DNA of 64,000 bases from CAYQOX01 sp964419335 (GTDB lineage Bacteria > Hinthialibacterota > Hinthialibacteria > Hinthialibacterales > Hinthialibacteraceae): assembly GCA_964419335.1 (NCBI GenBank), contig CAYQOX010000005.1, positions 83,260 to 147,259 on the forward strand, given 5' to 3'. The notes beneath the pieces are model-generated. The model saw only the letters and a list, made by a program, of their open reading frames with translations. It made no database searches and was not told the DNA's origin. Both the position numbers and the translations under genes were made by a program. Below, piece after piece: positions 1 through 8,412 of this stretch (the stretch's first letter is position 1; the number at the start of each line of letters is the position of its first letter).

Positions 1-368
1 TACGCACCGCTGCATGTCAGACGATTGAACTACACGCCAAAGGGACAATTGGAACCATGTACACTACCCAAAAGATGTTCCAAGAAGCGGGAGCCGAATG
101 GTGGGAAGACGAAGGGTTCTGTGACTTGGTACGTTCCATCGAAAAAGTCATCGTAGGAATTTACTTTCGAGAAGAACCCGATGGCAGCATTAAGGTTAGC
201 TGGCGCTCTAAAGGGGAAATCGACATTTCCATTTCGGCACGATCCTTTGGGGGGGGAGGCCATAAACGCGCCGCTGGGGCTGTCATGAACCTCCCGATTC
301 AGGAAGCCAAATCCCGCACTTTACAAGAACTTTACGATAGGTTGGGAGAAGATCTAGTCAAGATCTAA
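1..368 (+). CDS. DHH-family phosphoesterase (NrnA-like), 3' part
   Basis: The reading frame is already open at the window edge (first full codon at base 3), so only the C-terminal 122 residues are present. They carry the DHHA1-domain signature GGGGHKRAAGA, which in NrnA-type enzymes binds the substrate and completes the active site. NrnA hydrolyses short oligoribonucleotides (nanoRNA) and 3'-phosphoadenosine 5'-phosphate in the cytoplasm. The metal-binding DHH domain would lie upstream of the window and cannot be checked. The last 15 bases overlap the convergent secreted-protein gene. A RecJ or cyclic-di-AMP phosphodiesterase relative is possible, but the short end right after the GGGH motif fits NrnA best. 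Confidence 0.85.
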   Translation, partial: RTAACQTIELHAKGTIGTMYTTQKMFQEAGAEWWEDEGFCDLVRSIEKVIVGIYFREEPDGSIKVSWRSKGEIDISISARSFGGGGHKRAAGAVMNLPIQEAKSRTLQELYDRLGEDLVKI

Positions 369-968
369 GTAAGGCGTCCGTGGAGGCATGCGAACCCCCG
401 AGAGGAGTTCGACTCTCACTCGCACCACTTTATCCCAATCCAGCATCCAGGTATCAACCGCAAAAGGCTTCATCGTTTGTGGATATACTTTAAAGAGATT
501 TACTCGCTTTTGGTACATGCGGCGGTTTTGCTCATCATAAAAGCGAAATTGAACCTCCAGGCGTTCATAACCTACCATTGTGCGATTGACGATATAACCG
601 CGAATATATCGGTTGGCCTCGCGAAATGACCAGTATTTCTGAGGATACATTTCTAAATGGCTCACTTCGGCGGGCGGACTCGAATAAAACGGAATCTCTT
701 TTCCCATGAGAAGAAAGGTGTTGGTTGCATCGGTCACGACGGGGCTATCGGATGGGAGTAAATTATCCTCATCCGACTCAATCTCTTTGACCCACCATTG
801 GGGAATAATTTCCGTATACCCATGACGGTCAATGATGTAGCGTTTATAGGATTTCTCACCGAGCAATTCACCCGTAAAAATATCACCGGCTTTCATGGTA
901 ATGCGATCCCCATGGGAGAGGGAGACAAAACATACAATTATGGTTATTGTTTGAATAATTTTCTTCAT
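354..968 (-). CDS. Secreted hypothetical protein, 204 aa
   Basis: I do not recognise a family. Residues 1-20 look like a Sec signal peptide (KK, then a hydrophobic core, then SHG). The mature part starts with a short beta-rich stretch (RITMKAGDIFTGELLGE) of the kind seen in small periplasmic proteins that respond to their own ligand-binding loop. A Tyr/Arg-rich region follows, resembling a beta-sandwich interaction domain (residues about 110-195). No cysteine remains in the mature part. The gene is convergent with the nrnA-like gene and overlaps it by 15 bases, and a perfect TATAAT lies 31 bases upstream of the start. The function is unknown. Confidence 0.6.
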   Translation of the reverse strand: MKKIIQTITIIVCFVSLSHGDRITMKAGDIFTGELLGEKSYKRYIIDRHGYTEIIPQWWVKEIESDEDNLLPSDSPVVTDATNTFLLMGKEIPFYSSPPAEVSHLEMYPQKYWSFREANRYIRGYIVNRTMVGYERLEVQFRFYDEQNRRMYQKRVNLFKVYPQTMKPFAVDTWMLDWDKVVRVRVELLSGVRMPPRTPYLDLD

Positions 969-999
969 AAATCACCAATTCATGGGAATACTTGGTTCT

Positions 1000-1005
1000 A
1001 TTATA
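1000..1005 (-). promoter_or_regulatory. -10 box for the 204-aa secreted protein gene
   Basis: On the minus strand a perfect TATAAT sits 31 bases upstream of the start codon at 968. No good -35 hexamer is visible at 16-18 bases, so the promoter assignment rests on the -10 box alone. Confidence 0.3.
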
Positions 1006-1108
1006 CATCGGAAACCTTTAACCGAGGTTGAGAGTTCATCATAATTTCTTTGTAAATGAAGATCAAAAAAAGAGTTTTGTAAACCTTGCGATAAAAAAGA
1101 AAAAACGT

Positions 1109-2893
1109 ATGAAACTTAATTCTTTCTATTTATATCCAATTGTATTTCTACTATCCCTCCTCTCGCTCCCGATACAAGCAGCGCAAGAACATGGAGCAAC
1201 GTTTTTAATTCAAAACCGGTGGGGTGGAATTATTGGCATCGCGCTTTCAAAAGATTTAGAAACCTCTGAAGTGGAAATTGTCAGGCCTCCCGGTGATTCG
1301 AACGAAACGCCACCGATACTTGATTTAGAACTGGCCGGCGAAGGGGGGTATCAAATTACAGGAAACGGACGAGTTCTCCCTATTGGAAATGTTCAACTGC
1401 CCGATTCATTTTGGAGTCCCCTAGAGAATTGCAAAGGATTCGCATTAACGAAAACAGGAACGGGCGGATGGTTTTTTACTCGCAACCGTCTCGTAGGACG
1501 CGGCCATCGGCCGGATTTGGTCTTTCCCGTATTTGACGAAAAGAAAGAAATTAGCGATATCGAATTTGATTCAACAAGACAACAGCTGGTGATTCTCTTT
1601 GAAAATGGTGAGATTACCGTTTGTACACGCAAAAATATTGAATCCTATCCCCCCATTGAGTTAGAAGAAGATCATGCCCTGGATATCGAGTTCAGTCCTA
1701 CGGGTTTTTATGTGCTTACTCACGCTTCCAAAGTGTATCATGTAACAAAACAAGAAGTGGAGAAAATCCCTTTTTCTATTGAATTAGGCGAAGGGGTATC
1801 ACGCGATTTAGAATTATCGCCGTTTGGAAAAGGCTTTTATATTCTCACTGCGTATGGAGATATTTACGCTTTTGATGGAGCCCCAGAAATTGATACGATG
1901 CCACTTACGCTGGACATCGCTGTTGATTTGGAATGGATCATAAAAGAAGATATTCCACGCTGGTTTCCCCCGGGATGGGATACAGAAATTTCGTTCAAAT
2001 CCGATACAGTGGCGTTGGATCCCGAAGGCCCGCCCAAAATGATTTCCTTACATATCAAAAACGCAGAAAACTTATCATGGTTTCGAACCGAACTTCATTT
2101 TGATCCAAAACTTATCACAATTGATTTATCCAAAGTTCGGGCAGGCGTCTGGTGGGAGAATAACGCACGCGATGCCCCGGTAGCCGCTTCGTTAGATGTA
2201 CCAAATGGGAATCTAACCTTGCAAAGTGCAGCCCGATTTTTTGCCTTTGACGGTGCGAGCGGTAGTGGTGAATTGGTGCGTTTTCCGATCACACCGGCGG
2301 GCGATACATCCTCTGCAACAACAACTTTAGAGTTGAATTATGGCTATTTCCGGGTAGCCTCTCCAGGAAACGAAACGCCTCAAAAAGCCAATGTGGGTAT
2401 CTCTTCCTGCACGGTACGAATTGCCCCGGTAAATCCGGTGTTTGATGTGAGTTGGTCGGTCACCAAACCTCGATCGGCGACACAATCCCTGGAAATCGTT
2501 CAACCCGGGGATATCATTCAAGTCGCGCTAGAGGTCGAAGAAGGCAGTCGGATTCAAGAGGTCAATTTTGATTACCGTTTTTCGCGAGAAACCTTGAACT
2601 TTCTTGGAATAACCTTAGGAAAAGCCTGGAATCCCGAAATTCCTACTCTTCATACTTTTACCATCCCACAACGGGCCAATGAGCAGGAGGTGGTTGAAAA
2701 TCAAACGATCATCGCGGAACAAGCAGGAGCCTGCCGGGATGAGAAAAGCCATTTGGTCTTACTATTTTTCGAAGTAAAAAATGAAGGTATAATAGAAGTT
2801 GAATTTCCTTCCCTTCAAGTTAAAGGCCACAGAGGGCAAGAATTGGAGATGGAAATTCAAAACCAAAAAATTTTCGTGCATCCTAGAGAATAG
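1109..2893 (+). CDS. Secreted protein: propeller-like repeats plus two cohesin-like domains
   Basis: The open frame begins at TTG 1028, but ATG 1109 is preferred because it puts a clean signal peptide (MKLNSFYLYP, hydrophobic core, IQAAQ) at the N terminus. The protein then has 594 residues. Residues about 60-290 contain repeated D-I/L-E-F/L-S-P/S units ending in short beta strands, resembling a WD40/PQQ-type propeller. Residues about 320-445 look like a cohesin-type beta sandwich (MISLHIKNAENLSWFRTELHFDP; ASGSGELVRF; IAP end). Residues about 455-590 look like a second one. Cohesins bind dockerins in cellulosomes, but such folds also occur in unrelated surface proteins. No dockerin and no sorting motif is visible. 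The gene stands alone between two other accessory genes. Confidence 0.6.
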   Translation: MKLNSFYLYPIVFLLSLLSLPIQAAQEHGATFLIQNRWGGIIGIALSKDLETSEVEIVRPPGDSNETPPILDLELAGEGGYQITGNGRVLPIGNVQLPDSFWSPLENCKGFALTKTGTGGWFFTRNRLVGRGHRPDLVFPVFDEKKEISDIEFDSTRQQLVILFENGEITVCTRKNIESYPPIELEEDHALDIEFSPTGFYVLTHASKVYHVTKQEVEKIPFSIELGEGVSRDLELSPFGKGFYILTAYGDIYAFDGAPEIDTMPLTLDIAVDLEWIIKEDIPRWFPPGWDTEISFKSDTVALDPEGPPKMISLHIKNAENLSWFRTELHFDPKLITIDLSKVRAGVWWENNARDAPVAASLDVPNGNLTLQSAARFFAFDGASGSGELVRFPITPAGDTSSATTTLELNYGYFRVASPGNETPQKANVGISSCTVRIAPVNPVFDVSWSVTKPRSATQSLEIVQPGDIIQVALEVEEGSRIQEVNFDYRFSRETLNFLGITLGKAWNPEIPTLHTFTIPQRANEQEVVENQTIIAEQAGACRDEKSHLVLLFFEVKNEGIIEVEFPSLQVKGHRGQELEMEIQNQKIFVHPRE

Positions 2894-3041
2894 AAAAGGA
2901 AGAAATAGGCTATTTGAGTTATGATATAAATGTCATAAAATGTAAAAAGAATAGTACTAAGGTTGAACATTCTTCTATTTTGTACGAACATAATCTTGTG
3001 ATAATTTGATTTAATATTTTCTTATTTAAATAGGTGTCTCA

Positions 3042-3734
3042 ATGAATCAGCTACCAGAAGAACAACCACGTTACGTCATTGATGAAGACCAAAAGAGCGA
3101 AAGCAAAATATTACCGGAAGAACAAGCCCGCGCCCTAAAAAAACTTGTAAATAATGCGGGGCACTTCCTGGATGGGGAAGAACGAGAAGTTTTGCACAAA
3201 CTCCTAGAAAAGTTGGACCGGGAAACTGAGCGGATTCGCTCACTGAAAAAAATGACCGTTGGCGAAAAACCGCTGGACGAATATCTCTCGGAACATCAGC
3301 AGAAAAAGAAAGAAAACCATAAAGCCGCGAACAATGATGGTGAAGAAGAATCTGAAGCCCCTCCCAGGGAAAGAAAATCAATCCAGCATGTGGTAGGATT
3401 TAAACCTGAAGAAGTGGTCAAGCGGTATATTGAATGCTGGAATCAACAAAAATTCGGCGCTGAATATGATTGTTTTAACCCTGACTTTATCAATACCGAT
3501 CGTGAATCCTATGTAACAGCACGGCAGAAATTCTATCAGCAGCAAATGGGACAAGGGGGTATGAGAATCGATTTTGATGATATCGAAAGTTGTAATGTGA
3601 TTGGAACTGAAGCCGAAGTCGTAGCCACCAAAACGATTCAACAAGGAAATCGCAAACCTCAACAAGAACGTGATCTTTATCGTTTGAAATTAATTAATGG
3701 GCGGTGGCTTATCGATTACGTGGAACAACTTTAA
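3042..3734 (+). CDS. Hypothetical cytoplasmic protein with a C-terminal NTF2/SnoaL-like domain
   Basis: The protein has 230 residues and no signal peptide. The first 120 residues are very polar, mostly Glu/Lys/Gln helix, with likely coiled coil at about 25-75. From about residue 122 the pattern PEEVVKRYIECWNQQKFGAEYDCF, then alternating beta strands and the closing RLKLINGRWLIDYVEQL, is typical of an NTF2-like cone fold (SnoaL or DUF4878 type). Such domains often only sense or bind small ligands, so no reaction is proposed. The start ATG has only a weak upstream Shine-Dalgarno (AGGTG). A strong intrinsic terminator follows 24 bases after the stop, so the gene is probably monocistronic. Confidence 0.5.
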   Translation: MNQLPEEQPRYVIDEDQKSESKILPEEQARALKKLVNNAGHFLDGEEREVLHKLLEKLDRETERIRSLKKMTVGEKPLDEYLSEHQQKKKENHKAANNDGEEESEAPPRERKSIQHVVGFKPEEVVKRYIECWNQQKFGAEYDCFNPDFINTDRESYVTARQKFYQQQMGQGGMRIDFDDIESCNVIGTEAEVVATKTIQQGNRKPQQERDLYRLKLINGRWLIDYVEQL

Positions 3735-3757
3735 GTATCCTTCTTCAAAAAAAGCGC

Positions 3758-3787
3758 AAAAACACCCTGTGTTTCAGGGTGTTTTTT
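3758..3787 (+). terminator. Intrinsic terminator of the NTF2-like gene
   Basis: An A-rich stretch runs into the stem CACCCTG (3763-3769), the loop TGTTT, then CAGGGTG (3775-3781) and a run of Ts. Outer A-T pairs extend the stem. This is a textbook Rho-independent terminator. Confidence 0.85.
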
Positions 3788-3791
3788 TATA

Positions 3792-3830
3792 AAAAGAAGG
3801 CGATCGAATGAACAACGACCGCCTTCTTTC
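3792..3830 (-). terminator. Intrinsic terminator of the small-peptide transcript
   Basis: AAAGAAGGCG (3793-3802) pairs with CGCCTTCTTT (3820-3829) across a 17-base loop. Read leftward, the stem is followed by TTTTT. It ends the leftward transcript that starts near 4085, and back to back with the previous terminator it insulates the two units. Confidence 0.75.
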
Positions 3831-3996
3831 CGGTTAGCTGTTGGGATTGGAAAGCCAGGAGAGCATCTATAGGCAAAAAGCCCTAACTGACTCGTGAAAT
3901 CAACCTGTTTCGAAGTCTGAGTTCAAGCGTTTAATACCCTTTATCTTCAAAATCAAGTTAATTCGTACCAACCTTGGAAAAGAGGACTGGGGAGTC

Positions 3997-4059
3997 TTAG
4001 CTCTCCTCACCTCCGCAGCCACCTGCGCTTGGGTAACAAGAACTACCGTCATTAAGCAT
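3997..4059 (-). CDS. 20-residue Gly/Cys-rich peptide (small ORF)
   Basis: This small gene has every sign of a real transcription unit. Leftward it shows TTGACA (4114-4119), 16 bases, TAGATT (4092-4097), then the near-perfect Shine-Dalgarno AAAGGAGGTGG (4067-4077), then ATG at 4059, 20 sense codons and TAA. The peptide begins MLNDGSS and continues with two cysteines (8 and 15) around a Pro-Ser-Ala-Gly-Gly linker, ending GGEES. It has no hydrophobic segment and no signal peptide. About 165 untranslated bases follow before the terminator at 3792-3830, and just after the stop they can form a small hairpin (GACT/AGTC). A modified peptide, a metal-binding peptide, a regulatory leader and a dual-function RNA are all open. 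No peptide-modifying enzyme is visible in the window. Confidence 0.55.
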   Translation of the reverse strand: MLNDGSSCYPSAGGCGGEES

Positions 4060-4091
4060 CAGTGGACCACCTCCTTTCTACGCTACAAACA

Positions 4092-4119
4092 AATCTAGTA
4101 AAAATACGCTTTTTGTCAA
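4092..4119 (-). promoter_or_regulatory. Sigma-70-type promoter of the small-peptide gene
   Basis: The -35 TTGACA (perfect) at 4114-4119, a 16-base spacer and the -10 TAGATT (4 of 6) at 4092-4097 place the predicted start of transcription near 4085, about 25 bases before the ATG. Confidence 0.7.
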
Positions 4120-4190
4120 GGTAGAATGAGTTCTTTCCGATTTATTTTCACCGAAATCAGAGAAAAGCACCCCCTATTTTTGGATTATAC

Positions 4191-4219
4191 AAAAAAACCC
4201 CCTATGCAAAGCATAGAGG
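4191..4219 (-). terminator. Intrinsic terminator of hup
   Basis: Leftward, CCTCTATGC (4211-4219), the loop TTT, GCATAGGGGG, then seven Ts (4191-4197). It lies 31 bases after the hup stop codon. Confidence 0.85.
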
Positions 4220-4249
4220 TGACAAATCATTATGCGTGTGAAATTTGGC

Positions 4250-4549
4250 CTATTTCTTTTCTTTGATGACCATCTCTTTCATATATTTTCCAGCTTTGAA
4301 TTGTACGATATTCCGAGCAGGTACGACGGCTTCTTCTTTCGTAACAGGATTTCGGCCAACTCGTGCGGGGCTACGTTTCATTTTGAAGGTCCCAAAATCC
4401 CGGATTTCTATTCTTCCCTCCTCGACTAATTTCCCAATAAAAACGTCGAACGTGGTCTCTACAATGGCACGAATGTAGTTTTTATTGATGGGCTCGCCTT
4501 CTTTTCTCAATTTTTCTGCAATGACGTTAATGATTTCTTTCTTTGTCAC
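4250..4549 (-). CDS. HU/IHF-family DNA-binding protein
   Basis: The protein has 99 residues, the usual length of the family. It carries the N-terminal helical dimer domain (TKKEIINVIAEKL), the core GRIEIRDFGTFKMKRSPARVGRNPVT, which includes the DNA-binding arm with its intercalating Pro (NP), and the C-terminal RNIVQFKAGKYMKEMV. HU/IHF proteins bend and compact DNA in the nucleoid. The start is GTG, fixed by the Shine-Dalgarno GGAGGGAAC just upstream. It cannot be assigned as HU or IHF from sequence alone. It is transcribed alone, with its own promoter candidate and terminator. Confidence 0.92.
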   Translation of the reverse strand: MTKKEIINVIAEKLRKEGEPINKNYIRAIVETTFDVFIGKLVEEGRIEIRDFGTFKMKRSPARVGRNPVTKEEAVVPARNIVQFKAGKYMKEMVIKEKK

Positions 4550-4645
4550 AAGTTCCCTCCTCTCTCCCTACTCCACAGTGATACACATATCTGGGTAAAA
4601 AAATACACAACGTTACACAAAAACAAAATAATATTTAACGAGTAA

Positions 4646-4675
4646 ATTATAACTAAAGAGAGGAGTATTCCGCAA
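4646..4675 (-). promoter_or_regulatory. Promoter candidate for hup
   Basis: A perfect TATAAT (4646-4651) lies 18 bases downstream of a weak -35, TTGCGG (4670-4675). It would give a 5' untranslated region of about 90 bases. The remaining gap up to 4842 shows no gene. Confidence 0.4.
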
Positions 4676-4842
4676 TTAGAAATAACCTTAAAAATTGTAA
4701 GGTATCTTCCTACATTTTTTGCACTTATTTGCTTTATAATTACTGGAAGGAAATATTAGAACACAAAACAATCGAAAGAATTAAAAGGAGGAAAGAACAA
4801 ATCTATCGATTTAAAATCACAATAATTCATCCTCTTCATGCA

Positions 4843-5994
4843 TTAAACTCTGGGGATTCTTTCGATCCTTTCACGGGCGAGCATGGATAAGGGATCAATG
4901 GGACTTTCTTTGTGTCGTACTTCGAAATGAAGATGGGGGCCAGTAGAATGGCCCGTCTGACCGGATAGGGCAATATCCTGATTCGAAGTAATGTTATCCC
5001 CGGCTTCGACTAAAATCTCAGATAAATGCCCATAACGAGAGATCATATCATTGCCATGATCGATCTCTACCATGAGACCATAACCACCGCGATTCCCTGC
5101 AAAGGTAACAGTTCCGGAATCAATTGTCTTGATCGATGTCCCCACCGGGACAGCGATATCCACTCCTGTATGGAAACGCTCCCCTTCTAGTATGGGATGA
5201 TCACGCATACCAAATTCTGAGGTAATACGCCCCTGGGTAGGTGGATAAAGATGATTAGACCCGCTTAATACCTCTTGTTTTGGTTTTTCTTGAGTATTCT
5301 CTAAAGCGGGAGATAAATTCAAACGAGTCCCGGAGTAAATTAAATCCGGATTGGAAATACCATTCGCAGATGCAACCGATTGTACCGTTTTATATAACTC
5401 ACTAGAGGTAAAAGAAATTCCATGATCTTTCATGAAACGAGCCACAATTTCCGAAAGCGTATCCCCTTGACGTACGGTATACTCAGCGGTGGTAGAAGTG
5501 TCCTCCTTATCAACAACGTTTACCTTTTGGGGATCTTGAGCTGCGTTCGTGGGTTCTTCTCGGGGTTCTGTCGTCTCAGGCTTGGCGGGCTCAGTTTGAT
5601 CTATTGAAGTCGTTTCTACTTTTAATGGATGGCGGCTCATGAGATCACGCAAAGAATTGGCTTCCAAAGATTTGTGGGCTTGAGTCTGCCTCGGGTTGGT
5701 GTGATTTTCTTCTGGTGCAATATGATGTTTGATTTCGATAGAGGATGAATTTTGTGATTGCGTTGTAGAAGGAGTTGAGGGAGTAGGATGTTCCCGAGGT
5801 TGTCTCGGTTTTGAGAGTGAAGAGTCTTTCAAATCGTCAGGAGTCAAAAAAGGGGTAGGCTTCTGATTCACTTTCTCCGAAAGAACTTTATCGAAGCCCT
5901 CCTCCCCGACTTCGTTCTTCTTTTGAACTTTTTTATAGGGAGAGCGATTCGCAAGAGGTGAGACATCATTGGGATCTATGAATATATCTACCAT
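4843..5994 (-). CDS. LysM and M23 peptidase protein without signal peptide
   Basis: The protein has 383 residues. The first 165 are low-complexity, rich in Pro, Thr, Glu and Gln, with no signal peptide or membrane segment. A LysM domain follows (YTVRQGDTLSEIVARF to YSGTRLNLSP, about 170-228), then an M23 LytM-type domain (about 250-370) with the zinc motifs HTGVD and HLHFEV. M23 enzymes cut peptidoglycan cross-bridges. The N terminus, with GFDKVLSEK, resembles the start of flagellar hook/rod proteins exported without a Sec signal, so export through a flagellar system is a possible reading but only inference. The start is fixed by AGGAGG just upstream. No terminator is evident. Confidence 0.8.
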   Translation of the reverse strand: MVDIFIDPNDVSPLANRSPYKKVQKKNEVGEEGFDKVLSEKVNQKPTPFLTPDDLKDSSLSKPRQPREHPTPSTPSTTQSQNSSSIEIKHHIAPEENHTNPRQTQAHKSLEANSLRDLMSRHPLKVETTSIDQTEPAKPETTEPREEPTNAAQDPQKVNVVDKEDTSTTAEYTVRQGDTLSEIVARFMKDHGISFTSSELYKTVQSVASANGISNPDLIYSGTRLNLSPALENTQEKPKQEVLSGSNHLYPPTQGRITSEFGMRDHPILEGERFHTGVDIAVPVGTSIKTIDSGTVTFAGNRGGYGLMVEIDHGNDMISRYGHLSEILVEAGDNITSNQDIALSGQTGHSTGPHLHFEVRHKESPIDPLSMLARERIERIPRV

Positions 5995-6110
5995 ATTCCC
6001 TTTACTCCTCCTAAAATTGCGGCAGAGAAATTAGTCTTAGTGTGTATCCTAATTCTCTTCAACCACGAGTAAGAGGTTGCTTCTTCACAAGAGCGACTTC
6101 CGACAAAAGA

Positions 6111-7208
6111 TTAGACAGAGAAACGGAAGTTAATCATATCTCCATCTTGAACCACGTAATCTTTACCTTCAAGACGGAACAGCCCTTCTTTCTTCACCTG
6201 ATCGATAGAACCAAGACGATAAAAATCATCAAAAGCAATCACTTCGGCCCGAATGAAACCTCTTTCAATATCACTGTGTATTTTACCAGCAGCAGGTTGG
6301 GCTGTCATACCCACGGGAATCGTCCAGGCCCGGACTTCATCTTCGCCATAGGTCAAAAAAGAATGTTGCCGTAAGATGCGATACGATTCTTGAATCACCT
6401 GATCCCGGGCGGCGCCTTCCATCCCGGCTGCTTGGAAATATTCATTCCACTCTTCTTGAGGGAATTCATGCAAATCGCATTCCAATTGTGCATTCATCAC
6501 CACTTTAGGGACATTCCAACGTTGGCAAGTTTCATCGAGCTGCTGAATCCAGGCTTGCTCACGTTCTTCCGTTAGGTCAGAAACATTCGCCAAAGCGAGC
6601 ATTTGTTTCCCTGAAAGAAGCCCGTAGGGACGAATATATTGATCAACTTCCTCTTGGGTAGGCTCGGTGAAAATAATAGGTTGATCGGCTTCAAGCGCTT
6701 CTTTGAAACGAAGTAGAGAACTTTTTTCCCGTTCAAATTCTTTTCGTTTATCGGCTTGTTTATTCCAATTATCTTCAATACGTTGTAGACGATTTTCTAT
6801 AATCACCAAATCCGCTAAGCAAAGTTCGGTAATCACTGTATCGAGATCGCTGGCAGGATCGACTTCCCCTTCGGGATGAGGTACGGAACTGGTTGAAAAA
6901 GCACGTACTACAATCAACAACGCCTCCATATCCCGCAAGTTACCAAGAAAGCGGTTACTAAAGCCTTTTTCTTGTCCTGCGCCTTTGGTTAAGCCAGCGA
7001 CATCAGTAAATTCAACGGTAGCATAGGTGACTTTTTTTGGTTTAAACTGGTGGGCTAAAAAATCCACGCGGGTATCGGGAACATGGGCTACACCCCGATT
7101 AGGATCCTTTTCCCCACCCGCAAGGGAAGTATCGGCGTGGCCGTGAGTAAGCGCATTAAAAACCGTAGTTTTTCCTGAGGTTGGTAAGCCAATGATTCCT
7201 ATCTGCAT
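6111..7208 (-). CDS. YchF/Obg-family GTPase (DUF933, TGS domain)
   Basis: The protein has 365 residues, the normal size for YchF. G1 is GLPTSGKTT rather than the usual GLPNVGKST, G3 appears as DVAGLTKGAGQEKGFSNRFL, and an inserted coiled coil occupies about 130-200. The C-terminal TGS-like end includes RGFIRAEVIAFDD and VQDGDMINFRFSV. YchF proteins bind ATP or GTP and associate with ribosomes and the proteasome-like stress response; the precise role is unsettled. The GLPxSGKTT form marks a recognisable subgroup related to, but distinct from, canonical EngD. It stands between two unrelated leftward genes, with GAAGGTG as ribosome site. The molecular family is secure, the orthology to E. coli ychF less so. 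Confidence 0.82.
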   Translation of the reverse strand: MQIGIIGLPTSGKTTVFNALTHGHADTSLAGGEKDPNRGVAHVPDTRVDFLAHQFKPKKVTYATVEFTDVAGLTKGAGQEKGFSNRFLGNLRDMEALLIVVRAFSTSSVPHPEGEVDPASDLDTVITELCLADLVIIENRLQRIEDNWNKQADKRKEFEREKSSLLRFKEALEADQPIIFTEPTQEEVDQYIRPYGLLSGKQMLALANVSDLTEEREQAWIQQLDETCQRWNVPKVVMNAQLECDLHEFPQEEWNEYFQAAGMEGAARDQVIQESYRILRQHSFLTYGEDEVRAWTIPVGMTAQPAAGKIHSDIERGFIRAEVIAFDDFYRLGSIDQVKKEGLFRLEGKDYVVQDGDMINFRFSV

Positions 7209-7356
7209 GGAACACCTTCAATAACGATGTATTTAGCGTTAAAAAATATATCTCTTTAATGGGAATTATTTACCTGAATTGACTAAAGTAGGAAGTTTTT
7301 TCCCTAAAATTAGACCCGTTAGTGGTTGTAAGAATGTCATTATGAAAATGGACACA

Positions 7357-8412
7357 TTATTCAAATGGTCCGTTCGGCTCGATCACAGCCTTGATCAAGC
7401 GGGCATCGTGCATCCCTTCAAACGCCTCGCGCCAGCGATCAATCGGCAGGCGTACAACCGCCATGGGGCTAACGTCCAGTTGGTTGATGGCCAACATTTT
7501 TAATACTTGTTCCCAAATATCCCAATTATGGCTAAACACTCCCTGCAAGCAAACTTCCTTATGAACCAAGGGATCAAGAGAATAATTAAAAGCTCCAGGT
7601 CCCCAGCTGACGCGCAAGATTTGTCCTGCAGGACGGACAATATCAATGGCATCCTTGAGAGATAAATTACGTCCTGAGGCATCAATGACTACCCCGATCC
7701 CCAAACCGTCCCCGATTTTGGGAACCACCTCACGAATATTCTGTTCATCAACAGAAACAATGTGGGTCGCTCCAAATGAACGGCCAACCTCCATCCGGGT
7801 GCGATCTCTGGACAAACCGGTCAGAATAATGGGATGAGCGCCACAAATCTGTGCCATTTGTACACACAGCAAACCTACAGGACCACAGCCTAAGACAGCG
7901 ATACTAGTCCCTGGTCCGATATGCCCCCGCACAACGACAGCATGATACGCGACACAGGCTGGCTCACATAAGGCCGCCATGTGCAAGGATAGATTATCAG
8001 GTACACGATGAAGGCAACGAGCAGGAACATCGACATACTGGCACAAACCACCGTCACGTACCTGCCCAAACCCTTTTCGGTAGGGGCAGAGGTGGTAGTT
8101 ACCGGTACGGCAATATTGGCATTCACCACAGATATAAGCAGCGGTTTCTGAGACCACCCGGTCACCCGGAGCAAAATCATTCACCCCTTCACCGACCTCC
8201 TCAATGACGCCGCTAAATTCATGTCCCATAATCACGGGGAGATTGACCGGCCAACTATGCTCATTGAGATATTGATGCACATCGGTCCCACAAACTCCTA
8301 CCGCTGCCACACGCAACAATACATGGCCATGAGGAATCTTAGGAACTGGAACGTCCCTTAACTCTACGGAACGGTCTTTCAAAGCATATTGAACGATGGC
8401 TGCTTGATTCAC
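7357..8412 (-). CDS. Zinc-dependent medium-chain alcohol/sorbitol-type dehydrogenase
   Basis: The protein has 351 residues. Catalytic-zinc ligands are in GVCGTD (Cys) and GHEFSG (His-Glu). The structural-zinc lobe CGECQYCRTGNYHLC has all four cysteines. The NAD(P)-binding Rossmann signature is GCGPVGLL. The pattern resembles sorbitol, threonine and 2,3-butanediol dehydrogenases, so it oxidises a secondary alcohol or polyol with NAD(P), but the substrate cannot be read from sequence. The start is GTG, followed directly by the conserved N-terminal strand. A weak AAAGG lies upstream. It is the last gene before the assembly gap region and appears monocistronic. Confidence 0.88.
   Translation of the reverse strand: MNQAAIVQYALKDRSVELRDVPVPKIPHGHVLLRVAAVGVCGTDVHQYLNEHSWPVNLPVIMGHEFSGVIEEVGEGVNDFAPGDRVVSETAAYICGECQYCRTGNYHLCPYRKGFGQVRDGGLCQYVDVPARCLHRVPDNLSLHMAALCEPACVAYHAVVVRGHIGPGTSIAVLGCGPVGLLCVQMAQICGAHPIILTGLSRDRTRMEVGRSFGATHIVSVDEQNIREVVPKIGDGLGIGVVIDASGRNLSLKDAIDIVRPAGQILRVSWGPGAFNYSLDPLVHKEVCLQGVFSHNWDIWEQVLKMLAINQLDVSPMAVVRLPIDRWREAFEGMHDARLIKAVIEPNGPFE

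Noticed and set aside
4783..4791. AAAAGGAGG on the plus strand
   Set aside because: A perfect Shine-Dalgarno sequence by look, but no ATG, GTG or TTG follows at a usable distance; taken as chance in AT/purine-rich DNA.
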